A stretch of 64,000 nt of DNA from PALSA-660 sp963726435 (GCA_963726435.1 CAVSCJ010000006.1:248001-312000), one strand, 5' to 3'; positions 16,850 to 26,022 are shown, counted from the first letter of the stretch. A program made the numbers and translations. Notes: generated from the sequence alone by a model not told the origin.

Positions 16850-16858
16850 GTGGGCAAT

Positions 16859-16918
16859 CGAACGTGTGTTTGCCAGACGGAGGGTTGCGCGCTACACTCG
16901 CGCAAGAACGCACGTTCG
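16859..16918 (+). promoter_or_regulatory. lexA promoter with two LexA boxes
   Basis: TTGCCA (16870-16875) and TACACT (16893-16898) are separated by exactly 17 bases. A LexA box CGAACGTGTGTTTG (16859-16872, one mismatch) overlaps the -35, and AGAACGCACGTTCG (16905-16918, one mismatch) lies just after the predicted start of transcription. lexA is thus autoregulated by somewhat weaker boxes than those of the divergent LysM gene. Confidence 0.82.
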
Positions 16919-16935
16919 ATGAAAGGGGCGCGGGG

Positions 16936-17568
16936 ATGACGCGCGATCGCGAACTCACCGACCGTCAGCGGCAGGTGCTCGACTTCATCAAGGCCGAGGT
17001 CGCGCGTCAAGGCTTCCCGCCCACGGTGCGCGACATCGGCAAGGCCGTGGGCCTGCACTCCTCGTCCACCGTCCATGCACACCTGGGGGCCCTGGAGGCC
17101 AAGGGGTTCATCAGGCGGGACCCGAGCAAGCCGCGGGCTCTGGAGGTCCTCGAGAAGGACCTGAAGGCTGCCCCCGTGGCCCCCCTCCCCGCCAACGTCA
17201 TCCGGCTTCCTGTGGTAGGCGCCGTCGCCGCCGGCGTGCCCACCCTCGCGGCTGAGAACATCGAGACCACCCTGCAGCTCCCCACGGAGCTGGTGCGCGA
17301 CGACGCCACCTTCGTTCTGCGCGTGAAGGGCGACTCGATGGTCGACGCGGGCATCCTCGACGGCGACTACGTGGCCGTGCGGGAGCAACCCGACGCGGTC
17401 AACGGCGAGATCGTGGTGGCCCAGCTGGGCGATGAAGCCACCGTGAAGCGGTTCTTCCGTGAGAGCGACCGGATACGGCTGCAGCCCGAGAACTCATCGA
17501 TGGAGGCGATCTACGCGCGCGACGTGCACATCCTGGGGAAGGTCGTGGCGGTCTTCCGCCGGATGTGA
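16936..17568 (+). CDS. lexA: SOS repressor LexA
   Basis: The 210-residue protein has an N-terminal winged helix-turn-helix (LTDRQRQVLDFIKAEVARQG, SSSTVHAHLGALEAKGFI) and the C-terminal S24 self-cleavage domain. The scissile Ala99-Gly100 bond is in VAAGVPTLA, the catalytic Ser134 in KGDSMVDAGI and Lys171 in ATVKRFF. ATG 16936 has GAAAGGGG upstream. It is one of the few + strand genes right of the dif-like site and converges with hflX with only 10 bases between them. Confidence 0.97.
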   Translation: MTRDRELTDRQRQVLDFIKAEVARQGFPPTVRDIGKAVGLHSSSTVHAHLGALEAKGFIRRDPSKPRALEVLEKDLKAAPVAPLPANVIRLPVVGAVAAGVPTLAAENIETTLQLPTELVRDDATFVLRVKGDSMVDAGILDGDYVAVREQPDAVNGEIVVAQLGDEATVKRFFRESDRIRLQPENSSMEAIYARDVHILGKVVAVFRRM

Positions 17569-17578
17569 GTCCCGGCCC

Positions 17579-18892
17579 CTAGTCCTGCGGCTGCGGGCGG
17601 CGGTGCTCCGCGAAGGGCTCGAGCCGTCCGGCCACCTGAGTGCCCGCTCGCACCACGAGACGCGTGCCCTCGGGAGTGTGCTCTTCGGTGACGATCTGGG
17701 CGTTCTCGTGCGCCAGCGCGACCACGTCGCCGCGGTCGTACGGGACCAGGATGGTCAGCGTGACGGCCTGCCGCGCGGCCTCGGAGCCGATGCGCTCGCG
17801 CAGCGCCTCCACGCCGTCTCCGGTCGCTGCTGAGAGGACCACCGCATGCGGGTAGCGCGCCTCAAGGGCCGCTCGCGTCTCCGGATCCATCGCATCCGCC
17901 TTGTTGAACGCCAGCAGAGAGGGTCCGCGCGCCCCGATCTCGCCGAGGACCTCGTCCACCGCTGCGATCTGGTCGAACGCTTGGAGATGAGAACCATCCA
18001 CCACGTGGAGGAGAAGGTCAGCCTCTCGCACCTCGTCGAGCGTCGACTTGAATGCTTCTACGAGGGCGTGCGGCAGCTTGTGGATGAACCCCACCGTGTC
18101 GGTCACCGTGACGGTGCGCCCCTCGGGCAGCTCCAGGGTGCGCGTCGTTGCGTCCAGAGTGGCGAACAGCTTGTCTGCCACGTAGGCACCGGCGTCGGTC
18201 AGCGCGTTCAGCGTCGTGGACTTGCCGGCGTTCGTGTACCCGACGATGGCCACCCGGAAGATGCCGCTGCGCGCCCTGCGCTTGCGCTGGAGGCTGCGCT
18301 CCCCCGCCACGTGCTTCAGCTCGCGCTTCAGCTCACCGATCCGCCGCCTGGCGAGCCGGCGGTCGGTCTCCAGCTGGGACTCGCCGGGTCCGCGCGTGAG
18401 CACGCCGCCTCCGGCGAACCGGTCGAGGTGGCGCCACAGTCCGCGCAGGCGCGGGAGCAGGTACTCCATCTGCGCGAGCTCGACCTGCAGCTTCCCTTCG
18501 CGGGAGGTGGCGTGCAGGGCGAAGATGTCCAGGATGAGCGCCGTCCGGTCCGCGATCTTGGTCTCGGGCACGGCGTTCTCGATGTTGGCCTGCTGCGAGG
18601 GCGACAGGTCGTCGTCGAAGATCACGACGGTCGCGTCCTTCTCGCGCACGATCTGCGCGACCTCCTCCAGCTTCCCCTTGCCTATGAAGGTGCGCGGGTC
18701 GGGAGCTCCCATCTTCTGCGTGAGCGTCGCGACGACCTGGGCGCCGGCGGTGTCGGCTAGTCGCCCCAGCTCGGAGAGCGACTCCTCGGTGTTCCATGAG
18801 CGCGCGCGCCCGCGGTCGATGCCGACGAGAACGGCGCGGTCAACGAAGCGCTCGGTCACAGTGTGCGGCACGAACCTGTCGGGATTGGACAT
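17579..18892 (-). CDS. hflX: Ribosome-associated GTPase HflX
   Basis: A 437-residue GTPase that splits or rescues stalled 50S/70S ribosomes. It has the N-terminal HflX domain (FIGKGKLEEVAQIV, DDDLSPSQQANIE, DRTALILDIFALHA) and the linker GGGVLTRGPGESQLETDRR. The GTPase domain shows G1 GYTNAGKST, G3 DTVGFIHKLP and G4 NKAD. The length is normal. It lies upstream of lexA's tail in convergent orientation and downstream of the aminotransferase gene. Confidence 0.95.
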   Translation of the reverse strand: MSNPDRFVPHTVTERFVDRAVLVGIDRGRARSWNTEESLSELGRLADTAGAQVVATLTQKMGAPDPRTFIGKGKLEEVAQIVREKDATVVIFDDDLSPSQQANIENAVPETKIADRTALILDIFALHATSREGKLQVELAQMEYLLPRLRGLWRHLDRFAGGGVLTRGPGESQLETDRRLARRRIGELKRELKHVAGERSLQRKRRARSGIFRVAIVGYTNAGKSTTLNALTDAGAYVADKLFATLDATTRTLELPEGRTVTVTDTVGFIHKLPHALVEAFKSTLDEVREADLLLHVVDGSHLQAFDQIAAVDEVLGEIGARGPSLLAFNKADAMDPETRAALEARYPHAVVLSAATGDGVEALRERIGSEAARQAVTLTILVPYDRGDVVALAHENAQIVTEEHTPEGTRLVVRAGTQVAGRLEPFAEHRRPQPQD

Positions 18893-18910
18893 CGGTAGTG
18901 TTGCTTCTCC

Positions 18911-20068
18911 CTACAGGGACGCTTCGATGCGCTCGATGGCTTCGGCGAGCCGGTCGTCGGGCGTGGTCAGCGAGATGCGTATGAAACCCTCGCCGTCGGG
19001 ACCGTAGGCCGATCCAGGCGGGACCACGACGTTGGCCTTCTGCAGGATGTGTGTCGCGAAGTCGGCCGAGGTGAAGCCGGCGGGCACCTTCGCCCAGATG
19101 TAGATGGTGGCCTTCGGAACGGCTGCCTCGATGCCGATCTTGCCGAGCGCGTCCATCACCAGGTCGCGGCGCCCTTGGTACATCGCGCACATCGCGTCGA
19201 TCTCGGACTGCGGACCCGAGAACGCCTCGATCGCGGCGTCCTGCACGGCCGTGAACACCCCGGAGTCGATGTTGCTCTTCACCGTGCCGAGGGCCTTGAT
19301 CGCCTGCGGGTTGCCGCATGCGAACGCGACACGCCAGCCGGTCATGTTGTAGGCCTTGCTCGTCGAGAACAGCTCGATCGCCACGTCCTTGGCGCCCGGA
19401 CGCTGCAGGAAGCTCGGCGCGCGGTAGCCTTCGTAGCCGACCTCGGAGTACGCGTTGTCGTGGATGATCAGCAGGTCGTTGGACTTGGCGAAAGCGATGG
19501 CCCGGTCGAAGTACTCCTCGTTGGCGATGGCCGAGGTCGGATTGTTTGGATAGCTGAGGAACATCATCTTGGCGCGCGCCAGGACGTCTGCCGGCGTGGA
19601 TTCGAAGTCGGCGAGGAAGCCGTTGCCCTCGTTCATCGGCATCCAGTAGGTCTCGCCGCCTGCCAGGATCCCGCCCGTGTGGTAGACGGGGTATCCGCAG
19701 CCGGGCACCAGCGTGACGTCGCCGGGATCGACGAACGCGAGGAAGATGTGGGCTATGCCCTCCTTGCTGCCGATCAAGGCGAGGGTCTCGGTGTTCGGAT
19801 CCACCCCCACCCCGAACCGGCGCTTCATCCAGCCGGAGCACGCCTCGCGGTAGGCCTGGGAACCGTAGTAACTGGGGTACTGGTGGTTCTTCGCGACGCG
19901 GATCGCTCTCGCCATCACATCGACGATGCGCTCGGGCGTGGGCCGGTCGGGATCGCCGATGCCCAGCGAGATGACGTCGATGCCCTCGGCCCTCTTGAGG
20001 GCGACCTTGCGGTCGATCTCGGCGAAGAGGTACGGGGGCAGGTTCGCGATGCGGTCGGCGGTCCTCAC
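18911..20068 (-). CDS. dapL: LL-diaminopimelate aminotransferase (DapL-type), class I/II PLP enzyme
   Basis: A 385-residue fold-type I aminotransferase. The N-terminus IANLPPYLFAEIDRKVALKR and ISLGIGDPDRPTPERIVD are typical of DapL2-type enzymes, which convert tetrahydrodipicolinate to LL-diaminopimelate in one step. The PLP lysine is in STSKAYNMTGWRVAFACG, and YPNNPTSA gives the cofactor Asn. The neighbour upstream is dapF, the next pathway enzyme, and dapA, dapB and lysC are also in the window, which supports DapL over other aminotransferases. The GTG start has GAAGGGACAC upstream. Confidence 0.82.
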   Translation of the reverse strand: MRTADRIANLPPYLFAEIDRKVALKRAEGIDVISLGIGDPDRPTPERIVDVMARAIRVAKNHQYPSYYGSQAYREACSGWMKRRFGVGVDPNTETLALIGSKEGIAHIFLAFVDPGDVTLVPGCGYPVYHTGGILAGGETYWMPMNEGNGFLADFESTPADVLARAKMMFLSYPNNPTSAIANEEYFDRAIAFAKSNDLLIIHDNAYSEVGYEGYRAPSFLQRPGAKDVAIELFSTSKAYNMTGWRVAFACGNPQAIKALGTVKSNIDSGVFTAVQDAAIEAFSGPQSEIDAMCAMYQGRRDLVMDALGKIGIEAAVPKATIYIWAKVPAGFTSADFATHILQKANVVVPPGSAYGPDGEGFIRISLTTPDDRLAEAIERIEASL

Positions 20069-20181
20069 GACTTATGTGTCCCTTCATCGATTGCCGTCTG
20101 CGACCTGTGGCCCTGCGGTCCGGAGTGTGGCACATGGTATCACCCGTCCTGAGCACGGACGGAGAGGGCGACGGGCCCATC

Positions 20182-21039
20182 CTAGTCCTCGTCGGGGATA
20201 TCCCAGACTCCCTCGAACACCTCCTGCGCGGGTCCCGTCATGAACACGCTGCCGGGCTGGAGCCACTCGACGCGCAACTCGCCCCCGGGCAACTCGACTA
20301 TCGCGCTGTGTCCGCACCTGCCCGTCATGACACCCGCCACCAGCGCGGCGCATGCTCCCGTCCCGCAGGCCAGGGTCTCCCCTACTCCCCGTTCCCAGAC
20401 GCGGAGGCGGATCCGCGAGGCGTCCGCCACCTGCGCGAACTCGACGTTCGTCCCGTGGGGGAACGCATCGAGCTGCTCGATCGCGGGCCCCAGAGTCGAC
20501 ACCGGGGCCTCGTCGACGTCTTCGACCCACACCACGGCGTGCGGGTTGCCCATCGACGCGCACGTCACGTCTGCCTCGCCTGCTGCGGTGGCCACGTGCA
20601 CGTTGACGACCGGGTCTCCCGGGAGAGTGGTCGGCACGTCGGCCGCAGTGAGCAGCGGGACGCCCATGTCGACTCGCGCGAGCGCGAACATCCCGGCGCT
20701 GTCCGTCATGATGTCGATGCTCTTGACGCCCGCCGGGGTCTGGACGGCCAGCCGGCTCCCCTCGACCAGCCCGCGGTCCGACAGGTACTTCGTGAAGACG
20801 CGGATACCGTTGCCGCACATCTCGGCGAGCGACCCGTCGGCGTTGAAGTAGACCATTGAGTAGTCCGCTTCCGGGTCCGTTGCAGGCCGCACTAGGATGA
20901 CCCCATCCGCGCCGATGCCGAAGTGCCGGTCGCACAGCATCGTCACCGCCGAAGCGTCGAGGTCGAGTTCCTTCTCGAGATCGTCGATGACGATGAAGTC
21001 GTTGCCGCAGCCGTGCATCTTGGTGAATCCGAGCTTCAT
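20182..21039 (-). CDS. dapF: Diaminopimelate epimerase
   Basis: Interconverts LL- and meso-diaminopimelate for lysine and peptidoglycan. The 285-residue protein shows both catalytic cysteine motifs, EMCGNGIRVF and ACGTGACAALVAG, plus the start FTKMHGCGNDFIVID. ATG 21039 shares its first base with the miaA stop (TGATG), so the longer upstream frame is not used. The aminotransferase gene follows after about 113 bases. Confidence 0.96.
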   Translation of the reverse strand: MKLGFTKMHGCGNDFIVIDDLEKELDLDASAVTMLCDRHFGIGADGVILVRPATDPEADYSMVYFNADGSLAEMCGNGIRVFTKYLSDRGLVEGSRLAVQTPAGVKSIDIMTDSAGMFALARVDMGVPLLTAADVPTTLPGDPVVNVHVATAAGEADVTCASMGNPHAVVWVEDVDEAPVSTLGPAIEQLDAFPHGTNVEFAQVADASRIRLRVWERGVGETLACGTGACAALVAGVMTGRCGHSAIVELPGGELRVEWLQPGSVFMTGPAQEVFEGVWDIPDED

Positions 21040-22037
21040 CAAGGCTCCAGTCCCGTGCTGGCGCGCGCCTGCAGCGCGCCTCTTGATTCTAGCAGCGCCA
21101 ACGCGGCCGATAGAGTTCGCTCGGGTGACGAATCCGTGACGTCGACCCATGAGATCCTCGGATCGGCCCTGAACCATGTCAGCTGCCTCTTGGCGTACCG
21201 GCGCGTCGCCTGTCTGATCGATTCCGCCGCCTGGTCGATGCCGACGCTTCCCTCGATCACCGGCACGAGTTCCTTGTAGCCGATCGCTTGGGAAGCCGTC
21301 ATCGCGTTGCGGTATCCCGAGTCGAGCAGGCGAGCGACCTCGTCCAGAAGCCCAGTCTCCAGCATGTGTTCGACCCGTCGGTCGATACGCGCGTACAGGG
21401 CGGAGCGCTCCATCGTGATCCCGAGAAGGACGGCCGGGACCGAGAGCCTCCGCTCCGTGAAGTGAGCGACCTGGCGTGCGTAGGTCGTGCCGCCCGTTTC
21501 GAGCATCTCGAGAGCCCGTACGGTGCGCCGGACGTTGTTCGGGTGGATCAGAGCGGCTGACCCCGGGTCCCTCTCCTCCAGCAGGCGGTGCAGCCCCTCG
21601 GGGCCGAGCGAGTCGGCCCTGGACTCGATCTCGGCGCGCACGGGCGAGTCGTAGTCACCGGCGGGGAACTCCATCTCGTCGAGCGCCGCGCGCACGTAGA
21701 GGCCCGTGCCGCCCACGAGGATCGGCCTGCGGCCTCTTCCGTGGATGTCGGCGAAGGCGGCTCGCGCGTCGACTTGATAGAGCGCCGCGGAATAGGCAGC
21801 GCCGGGTTCGACAAGGTCGATGCAGTGATATGGCACGCGGCGCTCGGACAGGGGCCGCTTCGCCGTGCCGACGTCCATGCCGCGGTAGACCTGCATCGAG
21901 TCGGCGGAGACGATCTCGCCGCCGAGCGAGAGGGCGAGGCTCTCGGCCAGCTCGCTCTTGCCGACGCCGGTCGGGCCGACGACGGCTAGGACGGGCGGAT
22001 GCGACGCGACAGGTGCTGCGGGTTCCGCCTCACTCAT
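21039..22037 (-). CDS. miaA: tRNA dimethylallyltransferase
   Basis: Adds dimethylallyl to A37 of tRNAs reading UNN codons. The P-loop GPTGVGKSELAESLA is at about 21-36, followed by EIVSADSMQVYRGMDVGTAK, the PYHCIDLVEP block, LVGGTGLY and ATRRYAKRQLTWFR at the C-terminus. The 332 residues include an N-terminal extension of about 15. It overlaps the preceding gene by 8 bp. Together with miaB it makes the ms2i6A37 modification. Confidence 0.96.
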   Translation of the reverse strand: MSEAEPAAPVASHPPVLAVVGPTGVGKSELAESLALSLGGEIVSADSMQVYRGMDVGTAKRPLSERRVPYHCIDLVEPGAAYSAALYQVDARAAFADIHGRGRRPILVGGTGLYVRAALDEMEFPAGDYDSPVRAEIESRADSLGPEGLHRLLEERDPGSAALIHPNNVRRTVRALEMLETGGTTYARQVAHFTERRLSVPAVLLGITMERSALYARIDRRVEHMLETGLLDEVARLLDSGYRNAMTASQAIGYKELVPVIEGSVGIDQAAESIRQATRRYAKRQLTWFRADPRISWVDVTDSSPERTLSAALALLESRGALQARASTGLEP

Positions 22038-23412
22038 ACCTGTCGACCTTGAAGCGCTCGAGTGACACCGGCTCGCCGACGGCGATCCCCGCCTTGGTCA
22101 TCGCGATGGCGATCTGCTCCTCGCAAGTGTCCACTCCCTCGAGGTCAGGCAGCAGGAGCCCCCGCCGCCAGCCGCAAGTGGTGATCACGCCGTAGACCTT
22201 CGGGTCCAGGTCCTCAAGGGAGTCTATGCTCTCGGCGGGGTGCAGGATGTCGACCTTGATCTCGAGCCCGTCGAGTTCGCCGGATTCGACCTTGGGGAAC
22301 CTGGGGTCGGCGGTGGCTGCCTGGACGGCGTTGTGCACGATCTCCTGAGCGAGCGTGGGTTGGGTCGGTCCTATGGTGCCGATGCAGCCGCGCAGCATTC
22401 CGTTCGTGTGCAGCGATACGAACGCGCCCGCACGCGGAGGGAGGGCCGGGCCGTCGAAGGGAGGCGGGTCCGGGGTGGTCCCCTCCATGACGTACTGCTC
22501 GATCGTGGCGCGCGCGAGAGCCACGGGCGCCGATTCCTCGTCGCCCTTGCGCCCCTCCTTCTTGCCGGCCTCGGGCGTATACGCGGCGAGGCCCTCGAGC
22601 TGCTCGGGAGGGGCGGCCACCGCGGTGAGGTACCCGACGCCCCATGGACCCTCGTAGGAGAGTACGCGCGTGACGGCATCGGTCCCTTCGAGGAAGCCAC
22701 CCAATATGAGGAACGACCTCCATCCGCACTCCCCCGCTTCCTCGCGCAGGTCCTCGTCGATGCTCGCGACCCCGTTGTAGTCGGAGCGCGCGAGCAGGGC
22801 CGCGAGTCGCTGATCGAATTCCTTGGCTCGCGGAGAGTAGCCGGCGGGCGCGCCTGTCGTCAGGCGGTGGCTGCAGTCTCCGCTCGCCACGAGGGCGACG
22901 CGGCGGCCTACCCGCGCTGCGGCTCTCCGGATCGCGCGGCCGAACTCCATATGATCGGCGGCGGGCAGGAAGGCGAAGGACGCGACCACCAGGTCGTAGC
23001 GCTCCTCGGGATCGAGGAAGCTCATGGGGACGAGCACAGCGTGGTCGAGGTCGGGGTCGAGGCGCGGGTAGTCCTCGCGGGCCGTCGTCGCGAGGCCAGC
23101 GGCGTTGCCCTCCTCGATGATCGCTCGGGCGAGGTCGGGGTCTCCGGCTGCGTCGTGGCCCGCTCCCGGCGCGCCGAAGCGTCCAAGGTCGCCTCGCACG
23201 CGGCCCGCGGTGGTGACCGTGAAGGCGTCGGCGAAGCCCGGTGCGTGCGGGGACACGATGACGACGGTCTGAGGATCGAAGTTCTGAAGCAGCCCCGCGG
23301 CCGTCCGAAGCGCAGCGGCCGAGGCGGCCGTTGCGCGGGCCTCGTCCCCCCCGACCGCCTCCACCATGATCGGCGGGTGCGGCGCGATGATCCCGAGCAC
23401 GTCGAACGGCAT
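22030..23412 (-). CDS. MEMO/LigB-like and AMMECR1 fusion protein (AmmeMemoRadiSam system)
   Basis: A 460-residue two-domain protein. The N-terminal half (to about 265) is a class III extradiol dioxygenase/MEMO-like domain (IIAPHPPIMVEAVGG, VIVSPHAP, VLVPMSFLDP, VASGDCSHRL); the C-terminal half is an AMMECR1 domain (FVSLHTNGMLRGCIGTIGP, TADPRFPKVESGEL, WRRGLLLPDLEGVDT). The fusion is known in bacteria together with a radical SAM protein (AmmeMemoRadiSam), but the radical SAM partner is not adjacent here. The biochemical role is unresolved. It sits between miaB and miaA and overlaps miaA by 8 bp. Confidence 0.88.
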   Translation of the reverse strand: MPFDVLGIIAPHPPIMVEAVGGDEARATAASAAALRTAAGLLQNFDPQTVVIVSPHAPGFADAFTVTTAGRVRGDLGRFGAPGAGHDAAGDPDLARAIIEEGNAAGLATTAREDYPRLDPDLDHAVLVPMSFLDPEERYDLVVASFAFLPAADHMEFGRAIRRAAARVGRRVALVASGDCSHRLTTGAPAGYSPRAKEFDQRLAALLARSDYNGVASIDEDLREEAGECGWRSFLILGGFLEGTDAVTRVLSYEGPWGVGYLTAVAAPPEQLEGLAAYTPEAGKKEGRKGDEESAPVALARATIEQYVMEGTTPDPPPFDGPALPPRAGAFVSLHTNGMLRGCIGTIGPTQPTLAQEIVHNAVQAATADPRFPKVESGELDGLEIKVDILHPAESIDSLEDLDPKVYGVITTCGWRRGLLLPDLEGVDTCEEQIAIAMTKAGIAVGEPVSLERFKVDRYE

Positions 23413-23456
23413 GACCGATCATCCCCTCCCTCACAAGGAAGCGGTCGCGTGCGGCC

Positions 23457-24782
23457 TCACTCCATGAGGGTACCCATGCAGAACCAAGTCTGTGCGTCGT
23501 CGATGCGGACGTCGACCAGAGTCCCGGCGAGCCGATCGACGCTGGCGCCGTCGGGCGCCGGCACGTGGACGACCTTGTTCCCCTGGGTCCTCCCGCTGAG
23601 CATTCGCGGGTCGCGTTTGCTCGCGCCCTCCAGCAGGACGGTCTGAACCGTCGAGACGAGAGGCAGGTTCTTGGTCAGCGCGGAGGCCTGGATTGCGGCG
23701 ACCAAGCGGTCGAACCGCGGTTGCACCACCTCGCGCGGCACCTGGTCCGGCATGTCCGCCGCGAGCGTGCCCTTCCTAGGGCTGTAGATGAAGGTGAACG
23801 CCTGGTCGTAGCCGGCCGCGTCGACCACGCGCATCGTCTCCTCGAAGTCATCGTCCGTCTCGCCGGGGAAGCCGACGATGATGTCGGTGGTCAAGGAGAG
23901 GTCGGGCATCGCTTCGTAGAGGCGGTCCACGAGACGCAGGTAGCTCTCACGCGTGTAGTGGCGGTTCATCGCGGCCAGGATGCGGTCCGAGCCCGACTGG
24001 ACCGGCAGATGAAGGTGGCGGCACACCGGCGGACTCTCGGCGATGGCACGGATCGTTTCGTCGGAAAGGTCCTTGGGGTGGCTGGTCGTGAAGCGCACGC
24101 GCTGGACTCCAGTGTCAGCCACCGAGCGCAGGAGCTCGGCGAAGCGCGGAACTCCGTAGAGGTCGCGACCGTAGGAGTTGACGTTCTGTCCCAACAACGT
24201 GACTTCGACCACGCCCTCGGAGGCGAGCCGCCGCACCTCCGCCAAGACATCCTCCAGCGCGCGCGACCGCTCGCGCCCGCGTACGGAGGGCACGATGCAG
24301 TACGTGCAGAAGTTGTCGCAGCCCACGGCGATCGGCACCCAGGCGTGCCAAGGGTGCTCACGCAGTGAGGGCAGGTCCGAAGTGAAGTCGCCGGAGGGTG
24401 GACCCTCGACCTCGACGATCGGCCGAGGAGAGTCGGCAGCGGCGTCGAGCAGTAGCGGAAGGCGCGCGAGGTTGTGGGTGCCGAACACGACGTCGATCTG
24501 CGGGAGGGTGCGCAGGAGCGCCGAGCCATCGCGCTGGCCGATGCAGCCGCCCACGGCGATCACGGTCCCGCGCTCGCGCCGGATGCCTGAGAGCGAACTC
24601 ACCTGCCCGTAGAGGCGCTGGTCGGCGTTCTCGCGCACGCAGCACGTGTTGAACACGATCACGTCGGCGGTCTCGCCGGCGGGTGCGGGGGTCATTCCGC
24701 GGGCCAGCAGCATTCCGGCTATGCGCTCGGAGTCGTGCTTGTTCATCTGGCACCCGAGGGTGCGGACTTCGAAGGTGCTCAT
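23457..24782 (-). CDS. miaB: tRNA-2-methylthio-N6-dimethylallyladenosine synthase
   Basis: A radical SAM methylthiotransferase of 441 residues. The N-terminal UPF0004 domain has its three cluster cysteines in TLGCQMNKHDS, FNTCCVRENA and VGGCIGQRDG. The radical SAM motif is CDNFCTYCIVPSVRGRE, and a C-terminal TRAM domain follows. It overlaps the upstream PHP gene by 4 bp (ATGA), so translation is probably coupled. A TACCAT element lies 9 bases before the ATG. Confidence 0.96.
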   Translation of the reverse strand: MSTFEVRTLGCQMNKHDSERIAGMLLARGMTPAPAGETADVIVFNTCCVRENADQRLYGQVSSLSGIRRERGTVIAVGGCIGQRDGSALLRTLPQIDVVFGTHNLARLPLLLDAAADSPRPIVEVEGPPSGDFTSDLPSLREHPWHAWVPIAVGCDNFCTYCIVPSVRGRERSRALEDVLAEVRRLASEGVVEVTLLGQNVNSYGRDLYGVPRFAELLRSVADTGVQRVRFTTSHPKDLSDETIRAIAESPPVCRHLHLPVQSGSDRILAAMNRHYTRESYLRLVDRLYEAMPDLSLTTDIIVGFPGETDDDFEETMRVVDAAGYDQAFTFIYSPRKGTLAADMPDQVPREVVQPRFDRLVAAIQASALTKNLPLVSTVQTVLLEGASKRDPRMLSGRTQGNKVVHVPAPDGASVDRLAGTLVDVRIDDAQTWFCMGTLME

Positions 24783-25603
24783 GGTCGCAAGATGGTAGCA
24801 CGCTCCCGAAGGGCCTCGACGGCGCTGTCAGGGCAGGCCCCGGACCCGAGCGCGGCGCTCCGCATTCCGGGCCCGTGGAAGTCCGAGCCGCCCGTGGCGA
24901 CCAGGAAGAAGCGCTCCGCGAGGGCCGCGAAGTGAGCGCGTTGTGCCGGCGTGTGCTCGGCATGGTACGCCTCTACGCCGCCCAGCCCCTCGCCGACGAG
25001 CGGCACCAGCGCGCTCTCGCCGCTGACACCCGGGTGAGCGAGGACGGCGACTCCCCCGGCGCCGTGGATGAGCTCCATGGCCTCCCGTGCGGAGAAGAAG
25101 GCCTTGCGGACGTAGTACGGGCCCTCGCGGCCGATGAGATCGGCGAAGGCCTGCTCGATCGTGTCGACCGATCCCGCGTCGACCAGGGCGCGGGCCACAT
25201 GCACCCTCCCGACCGCGCCCCCGGCCGCATGATCGAGCACCCCATCCAGGTCGACGTCGTGCCCAGCGTCAGAGAGCGCCTTCACCATCGCCACCGCGCG
25301 CTCGAAGCGCGCCCTGCGCAGGCGCTCGAGTGCCTCCAGGAGCGCGGGGTCCCCGTGATCGATCAGGTAGCCGAGGAGGTGCACGTCGGAACCGTCGTCG
25401 GCCAGCACCGAGAGTTCGACGCCTGGGAGCACCTCGAGGGCGCTCCCTCTCGCCGCTTCGATCGCCTCGGAGACGCCTTCGACCGAATCGTGGTCCGTGA
25501 TCGACACGACCCTCAACCCGAGGTCGATAGCGGCCGCGACGACGCCTGAAGGAGTGACGAGCCCGTCGGACGCGGTCGTGTGGACGTGCAGGTCCACGGT
25601 CAT
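24779..25603 (-). CDS. PHP-domain phosphoesterase (RNase AM/TrpH-like)
   Basis: The 274-residue PHP protein has metal-binding motifs DLHVHTTASDGL, SITDHDSVEGV, GVELSV, VLAHPGV and the terminal GGSDFHG. This pattern matches the YciV/TrpH family, which removes 5' nucleotides from short RNAs or hydrolyses 3',5'-bisphosphonucleosides. It lies between spoVS and miaB, overlapping miaB by 4 bp, within an RNA-processing neighbourhood (rny, miaB). The exact substrate is inferred only from the family. Confidence 0.85.
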   Translation of the reverse strand: MTVDLHVHTTASDGLVTPSGVVAAAIDLGLRVVSITDHDSVEGVSEAIEAARGSALEVLPGVELSVLADDGSDVHLLGYLIDHGDPALLEALERLRRARFERAVAMVKALSDAGHDVDLDGVLDHAAGGAVGRVHVARALVDAGSVDTIEQAFADLIGREGPYYVRKAFFSAREAMELIHGAGGVAVLAHPGVSGESALVPLVGEGLGGVEAYHAEHTPAQRAHFAALAERFFLVATGGSDFHGPGMRSAALGSGACPDSAVEALRERATILRP

Positions 25604-25636
25604 CTCAGGCTCCGGAGGTCGTGCTGGCGGGCCGCC

Positions 25637-25912
25637 TCAGCGATCGTGCATGTCCCGTGGCTCGATGAGCATCCGGATCGCGGTTCGCTGCTCACCGTCG
25701 ATGACGATGTCCGCGAAGGCCGGCACGCAGACGAGATCGATACCCGATGGAGCCAAGAATCCACGGGCGATGGCAACAGCCTTGACCGCCTGATTGAGCG
25801 CCCCCGCCCCCACGGTCTGGACTTCGCAAGCGCCCTGCTCGCGGATGACACCGGCGAGAGCGCCGGCGACGGAGTTGGGACTGGAATGCGAAGACACCTT
25901 GAGTACTTCCAC
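25637..25912 (-). CDS. spoVS: Stage V sporulation protein S (SpoVS/Alba-like)
   Basis: The highly conserved small protein begins VEVLKVSSHSSPNSVAGAL and continues QTVGAGALNQAVKAVAIARG and VCVPAFADIVIDGEQRTAIR, the core of SpoVS. I chose the GTG at 25912 because GGGGG lies 7 bases upstream and the 91-residue product then has the family length (about 86); the frame is open to 25996 but the extra N-terminus is not conserved. SpoVS folds like Alba nucleic-acid-binding proteins. It occurs in many non-sporulating bacteria, so it is not evidence of sporulation. The neighbourhood with rny and miaB resembles that in Bacillus. Confidence 0.93.
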   Translation of the reverse strand: MEVLKVSSHSSPNSVAGALAGVIREQGACEVQTVGAGALNQAVKAVAIARGFLAPSGIDLVCVPAFADIVIDGEQRTAIRMLIEPRDMHDR

Positions 25913-26022
25913 TGCTGCCCCCGGTGCGGCGAATGTCGCTGCGATGTGTGCTGCATTGCTTGCTTCGATTGCGTGGACCGGCTTTTCGACGCGCACATTA
26001 TAGCGCAGGTAGAGGCTTCGGC

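Noticed and set aside
25637..25912. Evidence of endospore formation from spoVS
   Set aside because: SpoVS is widespread in non-sporulating bacteria and no other sporulation-specific gene is present.
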